Of a stretch of 64,000 nucleotides of DNA, positions 53,231 to 61,794 are shown in pieces. The notes below the pieces were generated by a model. The model saw only the letters and a list, made by a program, of their open reading frames with translations, did no database searches and was not told the origin of the DNA. The stretch spans positions 62,001 through 126,000 of the forward strand of contig JAFVAQ010000036.1 of the NCBI GenBank assembly GCA_017480495.1. The letters run 5' to 3'. Position 1 is the stretch's first letter; each line of letters opens with the position of its first letter. A program made the translations under genes and the position numbers. Source of the stretch: Eubacterium sp. Lineage in GTDB: Bacteria > Bacillota > Clostridia > Lachnospirales > Lachnospiraceae.

Positions 53231-55684
53231 CTACTTAATTATAAAATCTACAGTTGTTGTTTCCCCATTTTGTGTTGTTATACTAAGCTTTGCTGTTCCT
53301 GTCTTGCCAGTGGTCTTAATATATGTACCACCCATACCACCCTGGAGAGATATAACTGATGGACCAATCAGTTCAATAGGTCCTTCAACAGTAAAGCTTA
53401 ATGGATCATTTGAAAATGGAAGTACATTTCCATATTCATCCCTATCCTCTATTCTTATAGCTGCAACATCATAGGAACTCTCTTCCTTTAGTTCAGTATG
53501 ATCGACATCTATAAATAGTTTTCTCTTTGTCATAGGAGCAAGTGTTACAGTCTTAACAACCTCACCGTCCTTAATAGCTTCAAATCGGTAGGTAGTAGAC
53601 TCACTTCCCCAATCTCCTACATATTTATTGAAATAAGCAACTGCGTCAGTCATGCTCATTCTGTATTTAACACTTACAAATCCAGCCTTAGCCATCATCT
53701 TTTTAGACATGCCATAGAGACCAACTCTTGCAACTTCATTCAAGAGTACCTTCAGGTCCTCTGCCTGCTTCTCAGACATACCTGGTTCACCCTCTAGAAT
53801 GGCATCTCCTATATAATCATCTACCTTGATAGGTCCATGACTTAGATTCTTCCATTCACTATCTGCAGTGAAATACTCCTTTATAAATCTATCATTCTTG
53901 TACATCTTCACGCTGTCAGCATTTGTGAGAATATAAACATCGCCTCTGTTGCTTCCAGGATGCTCGCCGATATCCATCGAGGAGCTAACCTTAAGTACAG
54001 GAGTATCCTCCTGCTGAATGCTATAAACTGCTGCAGCCAGCTTAGGATTACGGAACATATCCATAACTCCGTGATAGCATATACGGTCTCCACTTCCGAA
54101 GTCCTTATGAGTATTATAATCAAACATACACCAGCCAAAAGAACCTGCTATATCTGTCTGATTAGCAACCTCATCTATAACATTTGCATGCCTAAGCATA
54201 TGCTCCATTCTGTGTTCTTCCCAATCGAAGGCCTTAGTAGGATACATATGTCCATTGTATTCACTTACAAGATATGGCTTGTCGACATTCGAAGTAACAT
54301 CTGATTTCTTCTCTACGCCCTTGTTGCCACCGGTATGAGAGAAATCATTGTAGGTATAAACATCCTCCAGCATGCTACCCTTCTTGTAGCAACGAACTCC
54401 ACCTGTCTGACGGGATGGATCAAGCTCTCTGCAAAGCTCATTAGTTCTGGTGTAGAAATCATCATCGTCTACGGACTCATTTATTCTTACGCCCCAGAGA
54501 ATAATGGATGGATGATTCCTATACTGTGTAACCATCTCGCGTACATTCTCTACCGCCTGATCCTTCCAGTCTGCATCACCTATATGCTGCCAGCCTGGGA
54601 ATTCAGTAAATACAAGAAGCCCCAGCTCGTCGCATTTATCTATAAAATACTGACTCTGAGGATAATGTGAAGTACGAACTGCATTTAGTCCCAGCTCATA
54701 TTTGAGTATATTTGCATCCCGCTCCTGCATAGATTTCGGCATCGCATATCCAACATAAGGATAGCTTTGATGACGGTTTAGTCCACGAATCTTAACCTTA
54801 CGTCCGTTGAGGAAGAAACCACTCACCTTGAACTGTGCCCTGCGGAATCCTATTTTAACTTCTTTTTCATCAAGGACCTTGTCCTTAGTATTCTTTCTGT
54901 TTGGATCAGCCTTCTTGATAAGCTCGGTCTTAACCTCGTATCTGACAGGATTCTCGATATCCCACAGTTCTACCTCTCCTGTCATGGCTGGAATATCTGA
55001 GAGGACATTTCCCTCTCCTTCTATATTCTGGCAGATAAGCTCCTGGTATTCTGTCTCGCCACACCTTCTGATAGACTGTCTAATTGCTAGCCCCTCGCTC
55101 ATTTCATTTAGCTCTATCCTCGAAAGTATCTGAGAGGCTCCAACCTTCCTGATACCATCTTCTTCAAACTTATCTGCAAGCTTTGTGGTAATAAAAATGT
55201 CTTTGATATAGTTCTTCTCTTTGACATCTATATAGACATCTCTATATATGCCACCATAAGTCATATAATCTATAACAAAACCAAATGGAGGAATATTTAA
55301 ACTCTCTCTGCTATCACATTTAACTGCGATAACATTATCCTCGCCTATTTTAAGTGCTGCAGAGATATCTGCAGTAAATGCTGTATATCCTGTGTGATGC
55401 TCTGCAACCCTGACACTGTTAACGTATACAGTTGCATCATGAGCAACTCCTTCAAAGGTCAGAAGTATCTTCTTACCCTCCCACTTCTTAGGAGCCTTCA
55501 GAATTCTTCTATAACCACTAACCATCTGGTAATCCTTCTCATCACAATAATGATAAGGTAATTCCTTTACAGTATGTGGTATACGTACATCCTTCATAGA
55601 TGAATCTGTATAATCTCTACCTAGAATATCCTCACTGAAATTCTCGCTGAATTTCCAGTCGTTATTTAAGTATATCCTCTCCAT
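53231..55684 (-). CDS. GH2-family glycosidase (beta-galactosidase-like)
   Basis: This 817-residue enzyme has the three GH2 N-terminal domains: jelly roll with LNNDWKFSENFSED and GYRRILKAP, Ig-like domain, and barrel. The acid/base Glu is probably in WGVRINES near residue 430, and the nucleophile Glu in YLVSEYNGH near 500. A C-terminal beta domain follows. It lacks a signal peptide, so it acts inside the cell. Its substrate is probably a beta-galactoside given the neighbours, but GH2 also includes glucuronidases and mannosidases. AAGGAGG precedes ATG, 20 bases after the TetR gene. Confidence 0.92.
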   Translation of the reverse strand: MERIYLNNDWKFSENFSEDILGRDYTDSSMKDVRIPHTVKELPYHYCDEKDYQMVSGYRRILKAPKKWEGKKILLTFEGVAHDATVYVNSVRVAEHHTGYTAFTADISAALKIGEDNVIAVKCDSRESLNIPPFGFVIDYMTYGGIYRDVYIDVKEKNYIKDIFITTKLADKFEEDGIRKVGASQILSRIELNEMSEGLAIRQSIRRCGETEYQELICQNIEGEGNVLSDIPAMTGEVELWDIENPVRYEVKTELIKKADPNRKNTKDKVLDEKEVKIGFRRAQFKVSGFFLNGRKVKIRGLNRHQSYPYVGYAMPKSMQERDANILKYELGLNAVRTSHYPQSQYFIDKCDELGLLVFTEFPGWQHIGDADWKDQAVENVREMVTQYRNHPSIILWGVRINESVDDDDFYTRTNELCRELDPSRQTGGVRCYKKGSMLEDVYTYNDFSHTGGNKGVEKKSDVTSNVDKPYLVSEYNGHMYPTKAFDWEEHRMEHMLRHANVIDEVANQTDIAGSFGWCMFDYNTHKDFGSGDRICYHGVMDMFRNPKLAAAVYSIQQEDTPVLKVSSSMDIGEHPGSNRGDVYILTNADSVKMYKNDRFIKEYFTADSEWKNLSHGPIKVDDYIGDAILEGEPGMSEKQAEDLKVLLNEVARVGLYGMSKKMMAKAGFVSVKYRMSMTDAVAYFNKYVGDWGSESTTYRFEAIKDGEVVKTVTLAPMTKRKLFIDVDHTELKEESSYDVAAIRIEDRDEYGNVLPFSNDPLSFTVEGPIELIGPSVISLQGGMGGTYIKTTGKTGTAKLSITTQNGETTTVDFIIK

Positions 55685-55704
55685 TGTAACCCTCCTTGTA
55701 AGTA

Positions 55705-56265
55705 CTATGTATTTAGTATTCCATCGACCAGAATCTCGACTACCTCATCAAGCCCCTCTTGATATGAGATTCTATTCTCGATAAGTATGTCTCTCATGAA
55801 AAATTGTTCCAGAGATGCTTCCAGCATCATCTTGAGAATAGGAATCTTGATTGGTCTAATTACGCCCTCTTCTATCCCCTGCTCTATTAATGCTATGGTG
55901 TTCTCCCAACCATTCTCTAGTCTATGCTCAACTTGCTGATATACTGATGGATACTTGTCCTTCAGTACATATAGCTGTCGCAAATCCAGTTCACGGTAGC
56001 TGACAGGCATAACACCCAGAATCTTACGTATCTTCTCAACCGTAGACAGACTGTCATCATCAAGTACTCTCTGCTCCGCTTCCTTGATTCCATCAAACAG
56101 ATAATCAACCAGTGCGAGAAACATCTCTTCCTTGGTTCTAAAAACCGTATATATAGTTTTCTTACTGATTCCAAGGGAGTGTGCCACATCATCCATTGTG
56201 AACTTAAGTCCCTTGTAATTGAATACCTGAAGAGTCCCCTCAAGTAGCTGTTGTCGTAATTCCAT
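55705..56265 (-). CDS. TetR-family repressor of the galactoside operon
   Basis: This 186-residue regulator has a TetR-type helix-turn-helix at about 18-45 (FTMDDVAHSLGISKKTIYTVF) and a helical ligand-binding domain. ATG 56263-56265 is chosen because AGGG lies nine bases upstream and the product then has normal TetR length; an upstream in-frame start adds 29 unlikely residues that overlap the promoter. It is the first gene of the operon and lies directly downstream of twin inverted repeats flanking the promoter, so autoregulation is likely. The effector is unknown. Confidence 0.9.
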   Translation of the reverse strand: MELRQQLLEGTLQVFNYKGLKFTMDDVAHSLGISKKTIYTVFRTKEEMFLALVDYLFDGIKEAEQRVLDDDSLSTVEKIRKILGVMPVSYRELDLRQLYVLKDKYPSVYQQVEHRLENGWENTIALIEQGIEEGVIRPIKIPILKMMLEASLEQFFMRDILIENRISYQEGLDEVVEILVDGILNT

Positions 56266-56303
56266 AATATATACCCTAAAATCAGAAAAACTTTGGTGGT
56301 TTT

Positions 56304-56390
56304 GGAAACTATTTTGATATTTTCCGTTTCCTTGATTGTAACATATGTACAAGTATTTGTAAAGAAACTATTTTTATTTATTCAGTTTCC
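56304..56390 (-). promoter_or_regulatory. Galactoside operon promoter flanked by twin TetR-type operators
   Basis: The minus strand has TTTACA (56358-56363), a 17-base spacer and TACAAT (56335-56340). An inverted repeat GGAAAC-N16-GTTTC (56364-56390) abuts the -35 box. A second, perfect GGAAAC-N16-GTTTCC (56304-56331) lies just after the -10 box, over the likely start of transcription. Equal 16-base spacers suggest one protein, most simply the TetR product, binds both. Confidence 0.78.
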
Positions 56391-56433
56391 TATTATAGAA
56401 CCAACTGCCTGGAATTCTCTTAAATAAAAATGC

Positions 56434-56451
56434 CACGGGCCGAGACCCGTG
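56434..56451 (-). terminator. Terminator of the zinc-ribbon gene
   Basis: CACGGG (56434-56439) pairs with CCCGTG (56446-56451). On the minus strand it is followed by GCATTTTTATTT. It begins six bases after the TAG stop of the zinc-ribbon gene. Confidence 0.82.
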
Positions 56452-56456
56452 ACACT

Positions 56457-56603
56457 CTATTTCTTAGCTTTAATTTTTGATTCCTTGCCACAGTTTAGAC
56501 ATACATAAACCATGACACCCATCTTACCTGCCAGGCCACCTGCCTGTTTTACAGGTTCTATTCTATTAGATCCACATTTTGGACATTTAATCAGTGCTGC
56601 CAT
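56457..56603 (-). CDS. Small zinc-ribbon protein
   Basis: This 48-residue protein has two zinc-binding knuckles, KCPKCGSN near residue 6 and VCLNCGKE near residue 34, with a basic tail KIKAKK. ATG 56601-56603 is preferred because AGGGGG lies six bases upstream; an ATG two codons earlier would overlap that site. Such proteins are common in clostridia and may bind nucleic acid, but the function is unknown. It ends with TAG and is followed by a good terminator. Confidence 0.8.
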   Translation of the reverse strand: MAALIKCPKCGSNRIEPVKQAGGLAGKMGVMVYVCLNCGKESKIKAKK

Positions 56604-56703
56604 ACGCATCCCCCTTCCTCGTATGAGCTCTACATGATATTACTATACATTTAATTCAATTATAACTTCTATAGAGTTCATTCGCAAGGGACAAAATAGA
56701 AAA

Positions 56704-56849
56704 TATAAAAAAGAAGAAACTGTGACCACGTATGTAGCCACAGCTTTTTCGAATATCACATATTTCCCCCATATACATAAGTGCCCTAAGGGGCATATTG
56801 GGATTAACCTAATGACATTGGTCTTGGGGACCTTCCTTTCTATAGTCTG
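56704..56849 (-). ncRNA. Possible small structured RNA of about 145 nt
   Basis: A good promoter (56856-56884) and a hairpin plus T-rich tract (56720-56743, then TTTCTTCTTTTTT on the minus strand) bound a stretch with no convincing gene. It contains further short inverted repeats, including GGTC-CCCAA-GACC and TGCCC-CTTA-GGGCA. An open frame of 69 codons exists but has poor coding character and runs through the terminator. No known RNA family is recognised. Confidence 0.35.
56720..56743 (-). terminator. Hairpin ending the possible small RNA
   Basis: CTGTGACCAC (56720-56729) pairs with 56734-56743 around a 4-base loop, with two G-T wobbles. The minus strand continues TTTCTTCTTTTTT. It could also terminate transcripts from the CvpA-like remnant. 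Confidence 0.65.
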
Positions 56850-56855
56850 CATAAC

Positions 56856-56884
56856 ATTATATCGGTTAAATCTCTGACATACAA
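56856..56884 (-). promoter_or_regulatory. Promoter of the possible small RNA
   Basis: On the minus strand TTGTAT (56879-56884), a 17-base spacer and a perfect TATAAT (56856-56861). It begins just downstream of the stop of the CvpA-like remnant, so it starts a separate transcript leading toward the zinc-ribbon gene. Confidence 0.6.
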
Positions 56885-56889
56885 TGAAG

Positions 56890-57369
56890 TTAATTTCCAG
56901 CCATTCCTGCTAAGCTGCTACAATATTCCTTCTCATCTCTCTCAAGGAGCACTCTGCTTGCCATCATAAATACAGCAATATATGTTATTACGATAATGAT
57001 TCGGCTGGCACAGTACTTGCCTACATAATCATAGAAGTTATCAGCCTCAATTTTGTCCATATTGACTTCCTTCATATTTAGTACAATTACGTCTGTCACA
57101 ACCTGAGGCAATCCTGCATTCCTAATGAAGTTGACCTCATCACTTACATTCGGATCATAGGTATAAATCTTATCCATAAGCTGGGTAAGTAATGCCTCAT
57201 CATCTCCTACCTCTTCACCGGTTGCTACCATATAATCTCGTCTTGCCTTCTCCTCTATATCTCGCTCAACCAGATAGCTTATTCCCTTCTGCAATAACCC
57301 ATAGTCGAAATTATTTACCAGGAATGTACTTATCTTTGGAGCAACCAGGTGACAACAAATGAGCAACAA
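56890..57369 (-). pseudogene. CvpA-like gene fragment, truncated at both ends
   Basis: The 159-codon open frame resembles the middle of CvpA-family membrane proteins. It has VAPKISTFLVNN, then a charged loop, then GLPQVVTDVI, and NFYDYVGKYCASRIII followed by a hydrophobic helix. Intact family members are about 200-230 residues and have an N-terminal helix pair and further C-terminal helices, which are missing. No ATG start or ribosome binding site is visible; only TTG codons are available. The frame begins within a TTTGTT repeat pair just after the V-ATPase terminator. It is probably a remnant, though a short functional protein cannot be excluded. Confidence 0.55.
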
Positions 57370-57370
57370 A
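57354..57370 (-). promoter_or_regulatory. Fifth TTTGTT repeat pair, distant from the T4SS locus
   Basis: On the minus strand TTTGTT (57365-57370), GCTCA, TTTGTT (57354-57359), with the same 11-bp spacing as promoters a-d. About 18 of the first 20 bases match promoter b. At the expected -10 position (57335-57340) the sequence is TCCAAA, a poor box, and the frame of the CvpA-like fragment runs through it. It may be a relic operator or a chance match. Confidence 0.4.
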
Positions 57371-57398
57371 AAAACTTCTGACCGAAGCCAGAAGTTTT
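57371..57398 (-). terminator. Terminator of the V-type ATPase operon
   Basis: AAAACTTCTG (57371-57380) pairs perfectly with 57389-57398 around an 8-base loop. On the minus strand it runs into TTTTTTTG. It starts five bases after the atpD stop. Confidence 0.92.
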
Positions 57399-57402
57399 TA
57401 AT

Positions 57403-58059
57403 CTACTTATCCTTATAATGATGTGCCTCTTCAAGCATCATCGACTTAACCTTCATTAGACGCACCTGTGTACTACGCTCATTCTCATCTAACTTCATGG
57501 TTATATACTTTATACTCTCCTGCGTCTCAGGAATGATTACATGCTCCAGAGCATTAACACGTCGTCTGGTCTTCTCTATCTCAGCAGCCATAAGCTGGCA
57601 GGACTTCTCAACCTCTGCAAGCTTCAGCATGTCTGGGAAGACAGCCGCAAGTGAATCAACAGCTCCGTCCAGATCACCAGAAGTAAATGCAAAACCATAT
57701 GAGTATATATCATTCTCATCCGGAGTTCTGGTCTTGAAATCAAATACAGGAATATCAACACTCATAACATTTTTCTTATCCTGAACAAGAGATACTTCCT
57801 GCTTAGGTGCCATAAGCGCTGTTCTCAGAGTCTGTTCAGACATTCCTGCTTTTGCAAGGACGAAGTTCTTGTTGGCAGCGTCTATACCCTTCTCAACCTT
57901 TTCACGAAGTTCCATGTTGACCTTAACGAGATCGAGAAACTCGCGCATCAGTTCGTCGCGCTTATCCTTCAGGAGGCGATGACCCTTGACGGCAGTATTA
58001 AGTTTTTTCTTTAGCCTGGTTAATTCCATTCGTGTTGGAATTACAGTTTGTGTTGCCAT
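57403..58059 (-). CDS. atpD: V-type ATPase subunit D
   Basis: This 218-residue central-stalk subunit couples ATP hydrolysis in the A3B3 head to the membrane ring. It begins MATQTVIPTRMELTRLKKKL and is almost wholly helical, as expected, with LLKDKRDELMREF near residue 30 and a C-terminal coil (VNALEHVIIPETQESIKYI). The ATG at 58057-58059 is chosen because AAGGAA lies upstream and the product starts as in the family; an upstream in-frame start would lie in the intergenic inverted repeat. It is last in the operon and ends with TAG, followed by a strong terminator. Confidence 0.94.
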   Translation of the reverse strand: MATQTVIPTRMELTRLKKKLNTAVKGHRLLKDKRDELMREFLDLVKVNMELREKVEKGIDAANKNFVLAKAGMSEQTLRTALMAPKQEVSLVQDKKNVMSVDIPVFDFKTRTPDENDIYSYGFAFTSGDLDGAVDSLAAVFPDMLKLAEVEKSCQLMAAEIEKTRRRVNALEHVIIPETQESIKYITMKLDENERSTQVRLMKVKSMMLEEAHHYKDK

Positions 58060-58080
58060 AGTTTTTTCCTTATTGTTGTA

Positions 58081-58267
58081 TTCTCCACGGTGAGATACCA
58101 AGTGACCAAGCACATGTTCTCGAGTGGACGCTTTCGCTCCCGTTCGGGCACCCCTAGGCTCACTAAGCTCTCACTGCGCTCCGCTTGTGAATCGCTAAGT
58201 GAACAGGCCCGAAAGGGCCACGAGAACATATGCTTGGTCACTTATAGTATCTCACTCGCGGGGAGAA
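58081..58267. repeat. 187-bp long-armed inverted repeat between atpB and atpD
   Basis: The left arm (about 58081-58122) and right arm (about 58221-58267) are inverted copies with few mismatches, including GAGAACAT and GCTTGGTCACT. The interior has a perfect GGCCC-GAAA-GGGCC hairpin (58206-58219) and another imperfect TCACTAAGC/GCTAAGTGA pair. It is richer in G and C than its surroundings. It lies in the operon's only large gap. It could be a MITE-like insertion or an RNA structure that tunes atpD expression. No flanking target-site duplication is obvious. Confidence 0.8.
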
Positions 58268-58294
58268 ATATTAATATGTAACAATTAATAGTTT

Positions 58295-59659
58295 TTAATA
58301 ATATTGGTCGAGGAACTTGTCATTAATACGTTTCAGTTCGGAACGAGGAAGTATACGAAGAAGTTCCCATCCGATATCAAGAGTTTCCTGAATGTCTCGA
58401 TCAGCCTGGTAACCCTGGGATACATACTTCTTCTCGAATTCTTCAGCGAATTTAGCGTAGAGAAGGTCGATGTCTGTGAGGGCTGCCTCACCGAGGATTA
58501 CCATGAGTTCCTTAGCTTCTTTACCACGTGCGTAAGCTGAGAACAGCTGGTTCATTGTTGCAGCATGGTCAGCTCTTGTCTTACCTTCGCCGATACCTTT
58601 ATCCTTCAGACGTGAAAGTGAAGGGAGTACGTCGATAGGTGGTGTGATACCCTTTCTGTAAAGCTCACGGGAAAGGATAATCTGTCCCTCTGTGATATAT
58701 CCTGTAAGGTCAGGGATAGGATGTGTCTTATCATCCTCTGGCATAGTAAGAATAGGAATCATTGTTATAGAACCATTCTTACCACGCTGACGTCCTGCTC
58801 TTTCATACATAGTTGCAAGGTCAGTGTACATGTATCCAGGATATCCACGACGTCCAGGAACCTCTTTACGAGCAGCACTAATCTCACGAAGTGCATCTGC
58901 GTAGTTTGTAATATCTGTCATTATAACAAGGACATGCATACCCTTTTCGAATGCCAGATACTCAGCTGCAGTAAGAGCCATACGAGGTGTAGATATACGC
59001 TCTACGGCAGGGTCATTTGCGAGGTTTCTGAAGAGAACTGTTCTATCGATAGCTCCACTCTCACGGAAGGACTCTTCGAAGAAGTGAGCTTCCTCAAATG
59101 TAATACCCATAGCTGCAAATACTACGGCGAATTCATCATCTGTTCCCTTAACCTTTGCCTGACGTGCTATCTGAGCAGCCAACTGTGCATGTGGAAGACC
59201 TGAAGCTGAGAATATAGGAAGCTTCTGTCCACGCACTAGTGTGTTCAGACCATCGATAGCGGATACACCTGTCTCGATAAACTCTTCTGGATATGCTCTA
59301 GCAGCAGGGTTCATAGGAAGACCATTTATATCCATTCTTGCCTCAGGAAGAATCTCAGGGCCTCCATCAACTGTACGTCCAAGTCCATCGAATACTCGAC
59401 CAAGCATGTCGCCTGACACACCAAGCTCAAGTGAACGACCGAGGAACTTAACCTTACTACTCTCAAGGTTGATACCTGTTGCACTATCGAAGAGCTGAAC
59501 TAATGCATTGCTGCCATCTATTTCAAGAACCTTACAACGACGCTTCTCGCCAGTTGCAAGTTCTATCTCACCCAGCTCGTCATACTTTACATTTTCTACA
59601 TCCTTTACCAGCATAAGTGGGCCGGCAACTTCTTGTATAGTACGATACTCTTTTGGCAT
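58295..59659 (-). CDS. atpB: V-type ATPase subunit B
   Basis: This 454-residue non-catalytic nucleotide-binding subunit alternates with subunit A in the head. It starts [16 protein letters not shown] and has the typical B-subunit segments [30 protein letters not shown] and [20 protein letters not shown]. As expected for B, the P loop is not a canonical Walker A. Its ATG overlaps the atpA stop by one base (TAATG), implying translational coupling. It is followed by the 235-base gap with the inverted repeat. Confidence 0.96.
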   Translation of the reverse strand: MPKEYRTIQEVAGPLMLVKDVENVKYDELGEIELATGEKRRCKVLEIDGSNALVQLFDSATGINLESSKVKFLGRSLELGVSGDMLGRVFDGLGRTVDGGPEILPEARMDINGLPMNPAARAYPEEFIETGVSAIDGLNTLVRGQKLPIFSASGLPHAQLAAQIARQAKVKGTDDEFAVVFAAMGITFEEAHFFEESFRESGAIDRTVLFRNLANDPAVERISTPRMALTAAEYLAFEKGMHVLVIMTDITNYADALREISAARKEVPGRRGYPGYMYTDLATMYERAGRQRGKNGSITMIPILTMPEDDKTHPIPDLTGYITEGQIILSRELYRKGITPPIDVLPSLSRLKDKGIGEGKTRADHAATMNQLFSAYARGKEAKELMVILGEAALTDIDLLYAKFAEEFEKKYVSQGYQADRDIQETLDIGWELLRILPRSELKRINDKFLDQYY

Positions 59660-61431
59660 TAGTCTTCCTCCTTTCCGATAAGTCCGGATACTTCTCTGAT
59701 AAGTGCATCATGAACTTCCTTGTATCTTTCTTCTATCTTATCTTCTACTGTATATTTGTAACGACCGATGTCCTCACGTACTTCCATCGCTACGATATCA
59801 TTTATATTTGCACCTTCTTTAAGGGCCTTTGAGCTCTCCTCATAGAAGAGGTAAACCAGCTTCTGCATATAGAACTGCTTCTGCATAGATGTATATGTAT
59901 CGATCTCATCGAAGGAGTTCTGATGTAGGAAGTCCTCACGAATAGAACGAGCAGCTTCCATCTTCAGTCTATCCTGTGGTGACAGCGCATCCATACCTAC
60001 CATCTTAACGATTTCGTTCAGAGATGCTTCTTCCTGAAGAAGTCCCATCAGTTCCTGTCTAAGCTTCATCCAATCTTCATCGACATTTTTATCGAACCAG
60101 CCTTTGATCTCATCGAGATATAGGCTATAGCTGTTCAGCCAGTTAATAGCTGGGAAATGTCTCTGATATGCAAGCTGTGCATCCAGTGACCAGAACACCT
60201 TAACTATACGAAGTGTAGCCTGTGATACTGGCTCAGAGATATCACCACCTGGAGGAGATACGGCTCCGATAGCTGAAAGCGCTCCTTCTCTTCCATCACT
60301 ACCAAGACATACAACGTGTCCAGCTCTCTCATAGAACTGAGCAAGACGGGATGCAAGGTATGCAGGATAACCTTCCTCACCTGGCATTTCCTCAAGACGT
60401 CCTGACATCTCACGAAGAGCCTCTGCCCATCTTGAAGTTGAGTCTGCCATAAGGGCTACTGAATAACCCATATCACGGAAGTACTCTGCAAGAGTGATAC
60501 CTGTATAGATAGATGCCTCACGGGCAGCAACCGGCATATCTGATGTATTTGCGATCAGGATGGTTCTCTTCATAAGTGACTCACCTGTACGAGGATCCTT
60601 AAGTTCTGGGAACTCGTTCAGAACGTCGGTCATCTCATTTCCACGCTCTCCACATCCGATATATACTACTATCTCAGCATCTGCCCATTTAGCAAGCTGA
60701 TGCTGGATAACTGTCTTACCTGAACCAAATGGTCCAGGAACTGCAGCAACACCACCCTTAGCTATAGGGAAGAATGTATCTACAACTCTCTGTCCTGTAA
60801 TCAGCGGCTGACGAGGTGGAAGCTTCTTCTGATATGGACGGCCCTTACGAACTGGCCATTTCTGCATCATCATTACATCCTTATCGCCATCTTTTGTTTC
60901 AACTACAGCTACTGTTTCAGTTACTGTGAAGGATCCACTGTTTATAGACTTGATAGTTCCTTCAACTCCATAAGGAATCATAATCTTTTGAGTAACTACC
61001 TCTGTCTCCTGAACTGTACCGATGATATCACCCGCCTGAACCTTATCGCCAACCTTTGCAGTTGCTACAAAGTCCCATTTCTTTTCTCTATCCAGAGAAG
61101 GAACTTCAACTCCTCGCTCCAGCAGATTTCCACCGGTAACCTCCATAATCTTTGTAAGAGGTCTCTGGATACCATCATAGATAGAACCCATAAGTCCAGG
61201 TCCAAGTTCAACTGATAGAGGAACTTCTGTTGATTCAACAGGCTCGCCAGGTCCAAGACCAGCGGTTTCCTCATATACCTGGATTGATGCCTCATCACCG
61301 TGCATCTCTATTATTTCACCGATAAGTCTCTCGTTACTAACACGCACAACGTCGAACATATCTGCATCACGCATGCCTGTGGCAATAACAAGAGGTCCGG
61401 CAACCTTCTTAATCTTACCTACTACTCCCAT
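59659..61431 (-). CDS. atpA: V-type ATPase catalytic subunit A
   Basis: This 590-residue catalytic subunit has the Walker A motif GPFGSGKTV near residue 234, the V-type-specific insertion (about 110-190), [20 protein letters not shown] and the catalytic-site region GCGERGNEM. Its length is typical. In clostridia this enzyme usually exchanges protons or sodium ions; the ion cannot be fixed from this subunit. It lies between atpF (39-base gap) and atpB (1-base overlap). Confidence 0.97.
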   Translation of the reverse strand: MGVVGKIKKVAGPLVIATGMRDADMFDVVRVSNERLIGEIIEMHGDEASIQVYEETAGLGPGEPVESTEVPLSVELGPGLMGSIYDGIQRPLTKIMEVTGGNLLERGVEVPSLDREKKWDFVATAKVGDKVQAGDIIGTVQETEVVTQKIMIPYGVEGTIKSINSGSFTVTETVAVVETKDGDKDVMMMQKWPVRKGRPYQKKLPPRQPLITGQRVVDTFFPIAKGGVAAVPGPFGSGKTVIQHQLAKWADAEIVVYIGCGERGNEMTDVLNEFPELKDPRTGESLMKRTILIANTSDMPVAAREASIYTGITLAEYFRDMGYSVALMADSTSRWAEALREMSGRLEEMPGEEGYPAYLASRLAQFYERAGHVVCLGSDGREGALSAIGAVSPPGGDISEPVSQATLRIVKVFWSLDAQLAYQRHFPAINWLNSYSLYLDEIKGWFDKNVDEDWMKLRQELMGLLQEEASLNEIVKMVGMDALSPQDRLKMEAARSIREDFLHQNSFDEIDTYTSMQKQFYMQKLVYLFYEESSKALKEGANINDIVAMEVREDIGRYKYTVEDKIEERYKEVHDALIREVSGLIGKEED

Positions 61432-61470
61432 GGAGTGTATCTCCTTTCTTCCAAAATGAGTATATTGGGT

Positions 61471-61794
61471 TTATTCGCCGAATAGGATGTCGCTTCCGAC
61501 TGCCTGTTCTACTGAACGGCGAACAGCCATTATTCCGTCTCCGGTATTCCCCTTAACACCTGGTATCTGAATGATTGCAGGTGTCATCTCTTCTTTATAT
61601 TTCTGTATCTGTTTAGCAGTTACAGCAGCAAGTTCTTCTGTAATATATATGATTCCATATCCGCTGCTTGCCAGATTTTTTAGTGTTTTGACTGCATCTT
61701 CTTCGCCATCAACTGGAAATGTACTTAGTCCAAGGGAAGCAAAACCATAGATGCTATCATAATCGCCTATTACAGCTATTCTATTCTCATCCAT
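61471..61794 (-). CDS. atpF: V-type ATPase subunit F
   Basis: This 107-residue regulatory subunit of the central stalk has the Rossmann-like start AVIGDYDSIYGFASLG and IIYITEELA near residue 52. It overlaps the end of atpC by eight bases and lies 39 bases before atpA. Length and order are as in other V-type operons. Confidence 0.93.
   Translation of the reverse strand: MDENRIAVIGDYDSIYGFASLGLSTFPVDGEEDAVKTLKNLASSGYGIIYITEELAAVTAKQIQKYKEEMTPAIIQIPGVKGNTGDGIMAVRRSVEQAVGSDILFGE

Noticed and set aside
56643-56852. 69-codon minus-strand open frame upstream of the zinc-ribbon gene
   Set aside because: It runs through the putative terminator, overlaps the possible small RNA, has no good family match or protein-like pattern, and its N-terminal codons coincide with hairpin arms.
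58081-58267. The atpB-atpD inverted repeat as a simple operon terminator
   Set aside because: It is far larger than a terminator, has no U tract on either strand, and atpD, a required subunit, lies downstream.
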